Assembly: GCA_964654535.1 (NCBI GenBank)
Contig: CAZZIZ010000005.1
Span: 1 to 44,340, forward strand
DNA: 44,340 nt
Direction: 5' to 3'
Source: CAZZIZ01 sp964654535
GTDB lineage: Bacteria > Bacteroidota > Bacteroidia > Chitinophagales > UBA2359
Under the pieces are notes generated by a model. It was not told the origin of the DNA. It did no database searches and saw only the letters and a program-made list of their open reading frames with translations. This document shows positions 31,937-40,017 of this stretch, piece by piece. Every line of letters begins with the position of its first letter. The stretch's first letter is position 1. Made by a program: the position numbers and the translations under genes.

Positions 31937-34125
31937 TTAAACCAAATCGTTCAACAAATCTTCGTCGACCAAGTAAGGCATGGTCACTTTTAGATTTGGC
32001 GTACGCTCCATTTCTCGCTTGGCTGCAAACATAGCCTCTTTGTTACGCGCCCAGCTCCTGCGCGCTATGCCATTATTGACATCGTAGAAAAGCATTTTTT
32101 CTAATCGCCCTTGAGCCTCTGCACTTCCGTCGAGCAACATACCGAAACCGCCGTTCATTACTTCGCCCCAGCCTACTCCACCGCCGTTGTGTATGGAAAC
32201 CCAAGTAGCACCGCGGAAACTATCGCCAATAACATTGTGTATGGCCATGTCGGCTGTGAATTTACTACCGTCGTAAATGTTGCTGGTTTCGCGATAAGGA
32301 GAATCCGTCCCGCTCACGTCGTGATGATCTCGTCCCAAAACAACTGGCGCGCTTAAGTCCCCACTGGCAATGGCTTCGTTAAAAGCAGTCGCTATCTCGA
32401 TACGACCTTGCGCATCCGCGTATAGTATGCGTGCCTGCGAACCAACCACGAGCTTGTTTTCCATAGCATCTTCAATCCAGGTAATATTGTCTTGCATTTG
32501 CTGCTGAATTTCACTCGGAGCATTACTCATTATTTTCTTGAGCACTTTAGCCGCAATGGCATCCGTTTTTTTCAAGTCTTCTTCATCGCCAGAAGTGCAA
32601 ACCCAACGGAATGGTCCGAAACCATAATCGAAGCACATTGGTCCGAGTATATCTTGTACATACGACGGATAAATAAAGTCTACTCCATTATCGGCCATAA
32701 TATCAGCACCAGCTCGACTTGCTTCTAGTAAAAAGGCATTGCCATAATCGAAGAAGTAAGTTCCGCGCCCGACGTGCTTGTTAATGGCAGCGGCTTGTCG
32801 TTTTAAAGATTCCTGCACTTTCGCTTTAAAGGTCGCCGGGTCGCTAGCTAAAAGCTCATTCGAAGCTTCATAAGAAAGTCCGACAGGATAGTAACCTCCC
32901 GACCAAGGATTGTNNNNNNNNNNNNNNNNNNNNNNNNNNNNNNNNNNNNNNNNNNNNNNNNNNNNNNNNNNNNNNNNNNNNNNNNNNNNNNNNNNNNNNN
33001 NNNNNNNNNNNNNTTCGAAGCTTCATAAGAAAGTCCGACAGGATAGTAACCTCCCGACCAAGGATTGTGCAAAGAGGTTTGGTCTGAGCCAACGTGCACA
33101 AATATATCGTCTGTGTAAAAAGCTTCCCATACCTCTACGATGTTACCACAATATGCTATCGAAACCACTTCTTTTTTGCTCTGCGCTTCTTTGACTCGCG
33201 TGACCAAAGCATCTAGATCTTCTATCAATTCGTCTACCCAACCTTGTTCGTGTCTTTTCTTGGCAGCACTTACGTTTACTTCAGCGCAGACCGTTATACA
33301 ACCGGCTATGTTTCCCGCTTTTGGCTGCGCTCCGCTCATTCCTCCCAGACCGGCCGTTAAAAATATTTTACCTGCAGGGCTGTCGCCCTTTTCGAGTTTC
33401 ATTCGGAAGGCGTTCATTACAGTTATCGTTGTACCATGCACAATGCCTTGCGGGCCTATGTACATGTACGAACCTGCCGTCATTTGCCCGTATTGTGTAA
33501 CTCCCAGAGCGTTGTACTTTTCCCAATCATCAGGTTTGGAATAATTGGGTATCATCATACCGTTGGTTACTACTACCCGCGGCGCTTCCTTTGAAGAAGG
33601 AAACAAACCCATCGGGTGGCCTGAATACATATGCAGTGTTTGCTCGTCGGTCATTTCGGCGAGATACTGCATAGTCAATAAGTACTGCGCCCAGTTTTGA
33701 AACACGGCTCCGTTACCGCCATAAGTAATAAGTTCTTGAGGATGCTGCGCTACTCGAGGGTCTAAATTGTTTTGAATCATCAGCATAATAGCCGCTGCTT
33801 GCTGACTCTTCGCTGGATAAGCTGAAATAGGTCTTGCGTAGATATCGTAATCGGGTTTGAAGCGATGCATATAAATACGTCCGTATTCTTTTAGTTCTTG
33901 AGCAAACTCCGCGGCTAGTTCTTTATGCCATTCTTTAGGAAAGTATCGCAAGGCATTGCGAATGGCTAAGCGCGTTTCTTCTTTGCTTAAAATTTGTTTC
34001 CGCTTGGGTGCACTGTTTACATTTTCGGGATAGTCACCCTTTTCGGGTAGCTCGCTAGGAATGCCTTGTAAAATGCTTTGCTTAATATCAAGATCCATTT
34101 CAATCATCGTAGCTAAGGTCTTCAT
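31937..34125 (-). CDS. hutU: Urocanate hydratase, long Bacteroidota form (split by assembly gap)
   Basis: Converts urocanate to imidazolonepropionate with a tightly bound NAD, the second step of histidine breakdown. Visible landmarks are TYGGNGAVFQNWAQY, MYSGHPMGLFP, TNGMMIPNYS, the NAD-binding GLGGMSGAQPKAGNIAG, and, beyond the gap, VGRGTYFFDYGNAF and HNGGGVGWGE. The N run at 32914-33013 has identical 55-base flanks; removing 155 bases restores one uninterrupted frame (677 residues from ATG 34125). The frame is open to 34176, but MKTLATMIEMDLDIKQSI is a more likely start. Other hut genes are not adjacent. The gene is intact; apparent halves are an artefact. Confidence 0.95.
32914..33013. other. 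Assembly gap (100 N) inside hutU with duplicated 55-bp flanks
   Basis: Positions 32859-32913 are identical to 33014-33068. The contigs overlap by 55 bases, so collapsing them removes 155 bases and leaves the hutU frame open. Confidence 0.95.
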
Positions 34126-34253
34126 TGTTTTTGATAAGAGCAAAAGAGGCCCAGAATAAAAAGCATTATATGCCAAATAAATTACCCAGTTAATAAGTTG
34201 CTAGCATTTTTTCAATATCTTTTGATTCTCTTAATCACTTATAAAGAAATAAC

Positions 34254-34538
34254 ATGACAGAAGAAACTTCAACACACAACACTGGAGGAAGCGGAATGCC
34301 ACCTGTAGCAGACAACAAAAAAGTCCTAGCCGGTGTATTGGCCATTATACTTGGATCTCTTGGAATCCACAAATTTGTGTTGGGCTACACCAAAGAGGGA
34401 GTTATTCAACTTGTAATTGGTGTAGTCACTTGTGGTCTTGGCGGTGTTATCGGCTTAATCGAGGGTATTATTTACCTAACAAAATCTGATGACGAGTTTT
34501 TTCAAACTTACCAAGCAGGAAAAAAAGGCTGGTTCTAA
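34254..34538 (+). CDS. TM2-domain membrane protein
   Basis: A 94-residue protein with the TM2 fold: KVLAGVLAIILGSLGIHKFVLGYTKEGVIQLV (first helix with the G-x-HKF-LG turn) and a second helix VTCGLGGVIGLIEGIIYL, ending DDEFFQTYQAGKKGWF. The 25-residue N-terminus is polar, with Thr/Gly/Pro. TM2 proteins are small membrane proteins of unknown role, often found near CD225 and DUF2752 genes as here, about 2.3 kb away. It is divergent from hutU. TATCTTTTG at about 34218 resembles, with one extra T, the Bacteroidota -7 box. Confidence 0.93.
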   Translation: MTEETSTHNTGGSGMPPVADNKKVLAGVLAIILGSLGIHKFVLGYTKEGVIQLVIGVVTCGLGGVIGLIEGIIYLTKSDDEFFQTYQAGKKGWF

Positions 34539-34556
34539 AGGCTAGTGGTATTTTAT

Positions 34557-34914
34557 GTGTGAGGGATAGAAGGGTAGCCCGGCAGAGCCATCAAGTAGCA
34601 CAGATTCTTCAAGCAAAAATTCCATATTTCTACGTTAAAAATGCTCGCCATAGCTACGGCTATATCTGCGTTTTTTTCCTTGAACTATGCAATTTTTGCT
34701 TCTGAACTATCCGCACGACTTAATAACTCTGCCGGTCTGTCTGAGCTCCTGTTGCTGATGAACCATAAACCTTAGCTCCTTAGAGCTAGAAGGTTTATGC
34801 GTGAAAGAAGCAGAACAGAGCGAGCCCTGAAAGCCCGACCCTTTTGACAAGATCGCTTGCTTTCCGCTTTGCGGAAGAAGCTTGCGAGATTGTCAAAGAA
34901 GGGGCACACCCAAA
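34557..34914 (-). repeat. Intergenic hairpin element, copy E, with internal insert
   Basis: Minus-strand copy starting TTTGGGTGTGCCCC at 34914, eight bases after the metallophosphoesterase stop, and ending TATCCCTCACAC at 34557. Hairpin 1 (about 34845-34897) has closing arms TTTGACAA/TTGTCAAA and the tip TC-TTCCGC-AAA-GCGGAA on the element strand. The centre is GGGTCGGGCTTTC. Hairpin 2 (34764-34799) pairs CATAAACC with GGTTTATG under the tip TC-TAGCTC-TAAG-GAGCTA. It is about 160 bases longer than other copies because of extra sequence that includes a palindrome at 34611-34701. Confidence 0.87.
34611..34701. repeat. 91-bp nested palindrome inside element E
   Basis: The ends AAGCAAAAATTcCATA and TATGcAATTTTTGCTT are inverted copies with one mismatch. 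Inside, AAAAATGC...CATAGCTACGGCTAT...GCGTTTTT forms a second, imperfect inverted repeat. Such a compact palindrome without coding potential looks like a MITE or REP-type unit inserted in, or carried by, the element. No target-site duplication could be confirmed by eye. Confidence 0.6.
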
Positions 34915-34922
34915 ACACTTAA

Positions 34923-35810
34923 CTAAAATATTTCGTAATCCTCAAGAACTCCGAATGCATCGGGGTCTTCTCCGAGCGCCTGTAACTCAACGCGTACTTC
35001 ACCGTCATCGTTAAGTTCAACCAACAAGTAATGGTCAAGCAGGCCCGAACCCATACCACTCATGTAATAGTGCAAGTTTTCATCTCTATGAAAAGCCAAT
35101 TTGGTACTCGGTGCATTTGCGCCAAAGTCGCCAGAAAATAAATGAACCTCGCTACCCGACTCTTTAAGCCGCGGCTCAATATCGGCGAAGTAATTTGTGC
35201 TGCCCTCATAGTTTGCAAATGAGTTTGGAACGACTTGGGCAAACTGATTGTCTTCCGTCCACCAGATTGGATTGTGAACGAAAATGAAAATATTTTGAAA
35301 GTTATTGCCCTCCAACTGACTTATGAATTCTTCTAATTGTTCATCTTCGATAGACCAATCGTCGGAAACAGAATCAAGCAAGATGAATAAATTGTCTTCA
35401 AGACTGAAGCTACTGAATGTACTTCCAATTTGAGCTGCGTACACTTCGGGGTTAGCTAAATCGTGATTGCCTGGGGCGATTCGATATTCGGTTCCGGCGC
35501 TTTCCATTTCACTTTTAAATGCCGACCACTGTTCATCTATGGAATCAAAAACGACATCGCCAGTAAGAAAAATAAAATCGAGCTCTTGCTGCTGGAAGGC
35601 TTCGAATTGCTCTACAAATGGCGGATGCATACCAGGCCCCTGGTCGTTTGGACTTCCGTAGACGTGTCCAGCGACTACAAAGGACTTTGTGGGAACAAAT
35701 GTTGTATTTATAGGCGTATCGTCATCGCAGGCGCTCAGAAAAATCAGACACAAAAGTGTCAGAATACGATAACTAAGTTTGTTATTGCGCTGCCTTATTC
35801 GAATCTTCAC
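34923..35810 (-). CDS. Metallophosphoesterase-fold lipoprotein with altered metal site
   Basis: A lipoprotein of about 295 residues with a calcineurin-like phosphoesterase fold. The signal sequence ends LIFLSAC, followed by DDD, an acid-rich start like lipoprotein export signals for the surface. Motif II LTGDVVFDS, motif III APGNHDL and motif IV FVHNPIWW are present. Motif I, normally D-x-H, reads VVAGHVYG and lacks the Asp; the final GHxH motif reads LFSGDFG. So two of five metal motifs are changed and activity is doubtful or different. I chose GTG 35810 (MKIRIRQ) because ATG 35840 would overlap the divergent CotH gene. Repeat E follows eight bases after the stop. Confidence 0.82.
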   Translation of the reverse strand: MKIRIRQRNNKLSYRILTLLCLIFLSACDDDTPINTTFVPTKSFVVAGHVYGSPNDQGPGMHPPFVEQFEAFQQQELDFIFLTGDVVFDSIDEQWSAFKSEMESAGTEYRIAPGNHDLANPEVYAAQIGSTFSSFSLEDNLFILLDSVSDDWSIEDEQLEEFISQLEGNNFQNIFIFVHNPIWWTEDNQFAQVVPNSFANYEGSTNYFADIEPRLKESGSEVHLFSGDFGANAPSTKLAFHRDENLHYYMSGMGSGLLDHYLLVELNDDGEVRVELQALGEDPDAFGVLEDYEIF

Positions 35811-35828
35811 ACTCAAATATATAGTTAA

Positions 35829-38800
35829 TTGAACAAGCACTTTTGGCGATCATTTTTATTCTTAGGCTCTTTGCTGATTCTCCACAGTGCTTGTGTGCAA
35901 AGGGCGACAGATACTCCTCCGGAGGTCGAGAGCTTTTTGGTTTTCTGCGACGCCGAAACTGTAAGAGACAGAAACTTGCTCGGTACGGGCTCAGGAAATA
36001 TTGAAGCACTCTTCGGTGGTGGCGCGCAACAAAGTGATAAAGCTTCTAGGAGCGGACAGTACTCGTTAAAACTCGACAGTAAACGCCCATATGGTTTCAA
36101 ATACACCATTGAAGCCCTCGAAGCTGGGCAACTCGAAGCGACAGTTTGGGTAAATGCTAAAGGACCGCTTCCGGCTATTGTTCTTAGAATAAACGGACAA
36201 GATGACGTCCTTTCAAACTACTCAATAGAAAGTGATGGCGATTGGCGATTGGTTGAGTTGAATTATTCCATTCCGGTTGATTTAGTTGGAGAGCCAGCGG
36301 GTATTTTTCTTTGGAACAATTCAACTAACAGACAATACTGCGATGACTTTAGTGTAGTTGTTAAAGAGCAAACAGAAAGTATAAAACTTCCCGTTCTTGA
36401 TCTTCAAATAGCAAACAAAGCTTGGAATAAGATTTTGGCAAAACGCGAAACGGCTCTAAGCAAAGGCANNNNNNNNNNNNNNNNNNNNNNNNNNNNNNNN
36501 NNNNNNNNNNNNNNNNNNNNNNNNNNNNNNNNNNNNNNNNNNNNNNNNNNNNNNNNNNNNNNNNNNNNAACAAAGCTTGGAATAAGATTTTGGCAAAACG
36601 CGAAACGGCTCTAAGCAAAGGCATACTTCAAACCAGCGGAAAAGATGAAGTCGCCGCCCAGTTAATTGTAAACGACCAAGACACTCTTATTGCCGAGACA
36701 CGTTTGAAAGGAGACTGGGTCGATCACTTAGAAGGTGATAAATGGTCTTTTAGAATTAAGCTAAAAGGTGATGGTGCATTTATGGGTATGCGCAAGTTCT
36801 CGGTACAAGATCCAAAAGTAAGAGCCTATTTAAAAGAATGGGTGTTTCACGAAATGCTGCGTCAAGAAGGTATACTTGCGGGCAAATACGATTTTGTAGA
36901 GCTAAAAATTAATGGCGAAACGAAAGGTGTTTTTAACATTGAAGAACACTTCGCGAAAGAAATGTTGGAGTCGCAAGAAAGGCGCGAAGGTCCAATTCTG
37001 AAATTCAATGAAGATAATTGGTGGGCTTCTCTGCTAGCCAACGACTTGCAGCACGCTCCGAAGCAACAAATAATAGATTACAACAGCGCCGAGATAGAAG
37101 CCTTTGGTATGAAACGTACGCTAAGGGATTCGCTATTGAAAGAGTCCTTTTTAGAAGGACGCAATAAACTGGCCCAAGCTCAACAAGGCAAAGGAGACAT
37201 AGAAAATATTTTTGATCTGGACAAAATGGCTCGCTTCGTGGCCATTACTGATATCTGCGGTGCTCATCACGGTTTTGTTTGGCACAACTTCCGCTTCTAC
37301 TTCAATCCGATAACCCGACTCTTAGAACCTATAGGTTTTGATGGTTTTGGCGGTTTGCACGAAAGCACTGCTCCGCTACTCACTTTATCGGAAGCGCTAA
37401 CAAAGACACCTATTCCAAACGATACCCACGAAATAAAATCGCTTTTGAGTAGAGATAGAATATTTGTCGAGAAATATATTGACTACCTCAAGCAGTATAG
37501 CCACAAAGCATTCATCAAGAATTTCATCGATGAAAAGAGTGAAGCGTATCACGACTTAACTCGTGTATTGAGAAATGACGTTCCAAACTTCCACGCTGAT
37601 TGGGCTTTTTTAAATAATCAGGCGCAGGAGATACGCCAGGCGCTGGCCATTGGGGAGAAAGAGAGCTTAAAAGTTTATCGCTCGGACAGGGGTAATGAAA
37701 TTGTATTACAAAACTTTCATTCGCTACCCTTAGAAATAATCGGACTCGGAAACTCAAAAACCATTATCAGAAAATTCGGATCAAAGCCCGTAATTGCAGG
37801 ATACCTCAGTTCCAAAAAAGCTCCAGAGATAAAGCTCCGTGCAATTGGTCCAGGCAAACACATTTATGCTAGAGTAATTGGGACGCGTGAAAAGCTTGTG
37901 GTGAAAATCAAACCCTATCCTGCTGTTTCTGCTGCGCTGCAATCTTCTGGCAGCAGTTCACCACTGCCAAAAGACATCTTTAAAGTAAAAGGTCAAGACA
38001 TAGTGGTTAGTGCTGGGGAGTATGTCATAAGTGAAGACATTGTCATACCTAAGGGCCCGACAGTAATTGTTGAGGCAGGTGCTACTTTCATATTGCAAAA
38101 CAATGCCAGCATTATTTCTCATAGCGCGCTATTTTTCGGAGGGAAGGCCGACAATCCTGTAGTGATTAAGGCCGCGATTGGTAGCAAAAGTGGTATCGCT
38201 ATTCTCCAAGCCAACAAATCAGTTCTGTATCATACTCAATTTGAAAATCTCTCTAATCCCTCAAACGCCTTTACTGGCGGCGTCAGTTTTTTTGAAACCG
38301 AAGTAGAAATGAATCAATGTTCCATTCGCAATGCCAAGAGCGAAGATGGGCTCAACATCGTTCGCTCGCATGTAAGTATAGATGACCTGCGCATTGAAAA
38401 CACCTTTTCAGATGCTTTTGATTGCGATTTTTGCACTGGTACAATAAACCAAGTCGCTATAGAAAATAGCGGCAACGATGCATTAGATTTTTCTGGCTCC
38501 AAACTAAAACTAAGCGAGCTCAATATTCAAAATGCTGGAGACAAAGGACTTAGTTGCGGCGAGGCCTCAAATATTGTAATACAAAGCGGAATAATCAACG
38601 GTGCCAAAATGGGCATTGCCGCGAAAGACAATTCCACAGTACTGGTTATGCAAATCGCAATCGACAATTCAGAAAACGGATTTGTAGCCTATCAAAAAAA
38701 GCCTGTTTACGGACCCGCAAGTATCGAGGTAAAAAATTACGCCCTGCAAAACGTAAATCAAGCCCATCTAATTGAACGCGCATCTACCCTGCAACTACAA

Positions 38801-38848
38801 GATCAATTTATAGAAGGTCAACAAATAGTTGAGCCAAGTTTCAAGTAG
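35829..38848 (+). CDS. CotH-family lipoprotein with C-terminal beta-helix (split by assembly gap)
   Basis: One long gene once the N run at 36469-36568 is collapsed: removing 155 bases joins both parts in frame, giving 954 residues. It starts at TTG 35829 with a lipoprotein-like signal (LLILHSAC). Residues about 30-180 form a jelly-roll, carbohydrate-binding-like domain. A CotH region follows (TRLKGDWVDHL, WSFRIKLKGD, FSVQDPKVRAYLKEWVFHEMLRQEG, GVFNIEEHF, DIEN-FDLDKMARF); CotH proteins are atypical, HipA/PI3K-like kinases that in spores phosphorylate coat proteins. The last 250 residues show right-handed beta-helix periodicity (NPVVIKAAIG, DALDFSGSKLKLSELNIQNAG, DKGLSCGEASNIVIQSG). The target and the reason for the pairing are unknown. 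Confidence 0.88.
36469..36568. other. Assembly gap (100 N) inside the CotH gene with duplicated 55-bp flanks
   Basis: Positions 36414-36468 are identical to 36569-36623. Merging the copies restores one reading frame through 35829-38848, proof that the gap is an overlap artefact. Confidence 0.95.
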
Positions 38849-38967
38849 TTAAATTAGCCTGTCGATTCTCAACTAGCATAAACGTTTATTGCGGTGTATT
38901 TTTAGCACTTATCTTTATAAGCGAGAGGACTACGGTTCGCGACGCCAAAACTAAAATCATAAAAAAG

Positions 38968-39135
38968 ATGTTCGGACTGTTTAAGAAAAAATCTAAGCTC
39001 GAAAAGCTGCAAGCAAAGTATGAGCAATTAATGAAAGAGGCTTTTGACCTATCAAAGTCCAACCGAGCGGAGAGCGATAAAAAGTACGCTGAAGCCGAAA
39101 AAATAAACGAGCAGATTCAAGAATTGGGGCAATAA
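38968..39135 (+). CDS. Lacal_2735-type small coiled-coil protein, 55 residues
   Basis: A short ORF beginning MFGLFKKKSKLEKLQAKYEQ and continuing LMKEAFDLSKSNRAESDKKYAEAEKI to a stop at 39135. It matches the Lacal_2735 family of small, helical, highly charged proteins known from Flavobacteriia; the MFGLFKKKS start and the SNRxESDKKYAEAE motif are its marks. AAAAAAG just upstream could help ribosome binding. No function is known for the family. It stands alone between the CotH gene and the RRM gene. Confidence 0.88.
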   Translation: MFGLFKKKSKLEKLQAKYEQLMKEAFDLSKSNRAESDKKYAEAEKINEQIQELGQ

Positions 39136-39265
39136 AAAGCGATTATTCGCCAAAGTTACCGCGAACATCTGTCCAAAACTCCCGTATTTATTAGGTTTAG
39201 CACGGTGGTTTTAATGAAAATCATCTCAAAAAGGCTCAATCGGTGTGATTTTTTCAATAATAAAG

Positions 39266-39292
39266 CCCTTGTACCTGAGAAGGGGTATTTTT
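39266..39292 (+). terminator. Weak possible terminator before the RRM gene
   Basis: CCCTT (39266-39270) can pair with AAGGG (39280-39284) around a 9-base loop, followed by GTATTTTTTAA. The stem is short; it could end transcripts entering from the small gene upstream. Confidence 0.35.
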
Positions 39293-39345
39293 TAAGAATT
39301 CAGTTTTATTTAACAACCATTTAAACCAAATGTGTTTAAATAGTC

Positions 39346-39353
39346 TATTTTTG
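39346..39353 (+). promoter_or_regulatory. Bacteroidota-type -7 promoter box for the RRM gene
   Basis: TATTTTTG is an exact match to the TAnnTTTG box used by the primary sigma factor of Bacteroidota. It lies 44 bases before the ATG at 39397, leaving a leader of about 35 bases. A clear TTG -33 element at the usual spacing was not found, so the call rests on the -7 box and position. Confidence 0.5.
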
Positions 39354-39370
39354 ATGTACAATTTTTTTTT

Positions 39371-39382
39371 GCCCGCAAGGGC
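39371..39382 (+). promoter_or_regulatory. Hairpin in the leader of the RRM gene
   Basis: GCCC-GCAA-GGGC forms a 4-bp G-C stem with a GNRA-type tetraloop, flanked by T(9) upstream and TATAATTTTTATTC downstream, fifteen bases before the ATG. Because the T run comes before the stem it is not a plus-strand terminator. It could be a site for autoregulation or temperature response of the RNA-binding protein, which is inference. Confidence 0.4.
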
Positions 39383-39396
39383 TATAATTTTTATTC

Positions 39397-39690
39397 ATGA
39401 ACATTTTTGTAGCAAAACTAAATTACGACACTCGCGAAGAGACCGTAAGATCGCTTTTCGAAGCGCATGGAGAGGTAGACTCTGTTAAAGTTATTATGGA
39501 CAAATTCACTGGTCGTTCTAAAGGATTCGGCTTTGTTGAAATGCCAGATGACACTGCGGCCATGGCAGCAATTGAAGCAATCAACGACACTGAAGTTGAC
39601 GGCAGAACTATTGTTGTTAAGAAGGCTAAACCAAGAGAAGACAACGGAGGTGGTTTCAACCGTGGAGGTGGAAACGACAGAAGATATTAA
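39397..39690 (+). CDS. RRM-type RNA-binding protein with Gly-rich tail
   Basis: A 97-residue protein consisting of one RNA-recognition motif. RNP2 is IFVAKL (residues 3-8) and RNP1 is KGFGFVEM (residues 42-49), with the aromatic residues needed for stacking on RNA bases. The fold continues with DTAAMAAIEAINDTEVDGRTIVVKKAKPRE and ends in a short Gly/Arg/Asn tail (GGGFNRGGGNDRRY), as in the cold-inducible Rbp proteins of cyanobacteria and the similar single-RRM proteins of Bacteroidota. It probably acts as an RNA chaperone or translation regulator. It has its own promoter box, a leader hairpin and a strong terminator, so it is a one-gene unit. Confidence 0.95.
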   Translation: MNIFVAKLNYDTREETVRSLFEAHGEVDSVKVIMDKFTGRSKGFGFVEMPDDTAAMAAIEAINDTEVDGRTIVVKKAKPREDNGGGFNRGGGNDRRY

Positions 39691-39705
39691 GATCTTGTTT
39701 TTAAT

Positions 39706-39734
39706 GAATGCGGACTTCGGTCCGCATTTTTTTT
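39706..39734 (+). terminator. Strong rho-independent terminator after the RRM gene
   Basis: ATGCGGAC (39708-39715) pairs with GTCCGCAT (39720-39727) around a TTCG tetraloop, followed by eight T. It lies 17 bases after the stop. The stem extends one more A-T pair. Confidence 0.92.
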
Positions 39735-39804
39735 GCCCTAAACTGAAGGTTTTGAGCTGAAGAGCTTTGCGATTTTTTGCAGACCGTTTTTTTGTGTTAG
39801 ATAA

Positions 39805-39997
39805 TTTGGGCGTGCCCCCAAATCTCTCTGTCCCGCTTGTTGGTCAGGGGACCAACAAGGGACAGAGAGATTTGGGGTCGGGCTTTCGGCCGTCGCTCTG
39901 TTCTATAAAAAACAAAAGCCGCATCTAGCTCCTAGGAGCTAAGCGGCTTTCTTGTTTTTTATAACAGGAGCTCCACAAAGGCCTCTATCCCTCACGC
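39805..39997 (+). repeat. Intergenic hairpin element, copy F
   Basis: Starts TTTGGGCGTGCCCC at 39805 and ends CTATCCCTCACGC at 39997. Hairpin 1 is the longest of the family: arms 39816-39845 and 39850-39877 pair over 28 bp with one 2-base bulge. The centre is GGGGTCGGGCTTTC with GTCGCTCTG. Hairpin 2 (39904-39963) pairs TATAAAAAACAA with TTGTTTTTTATA and contains AAGCCGC/GCGGCTT under the tip TAGCTC-CTAG-GAGCTA; with its A and T tracts it would also act as a two-way terminator between the RRM gene and the convergent serpin. It fills most of the 39691-40017 gap. Confidence 0.9.
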
Positions 39998-40017
39998 GGA
40001 AACCTCTGCTAAGAAAT

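Noticed and set aside
33140..33544. 134-codon plus-strand frame opposite hutU
   Set aside because: It is the complementary shadow of a strongly conserved urocanate hydratase region and has no start signal or family resemblance.
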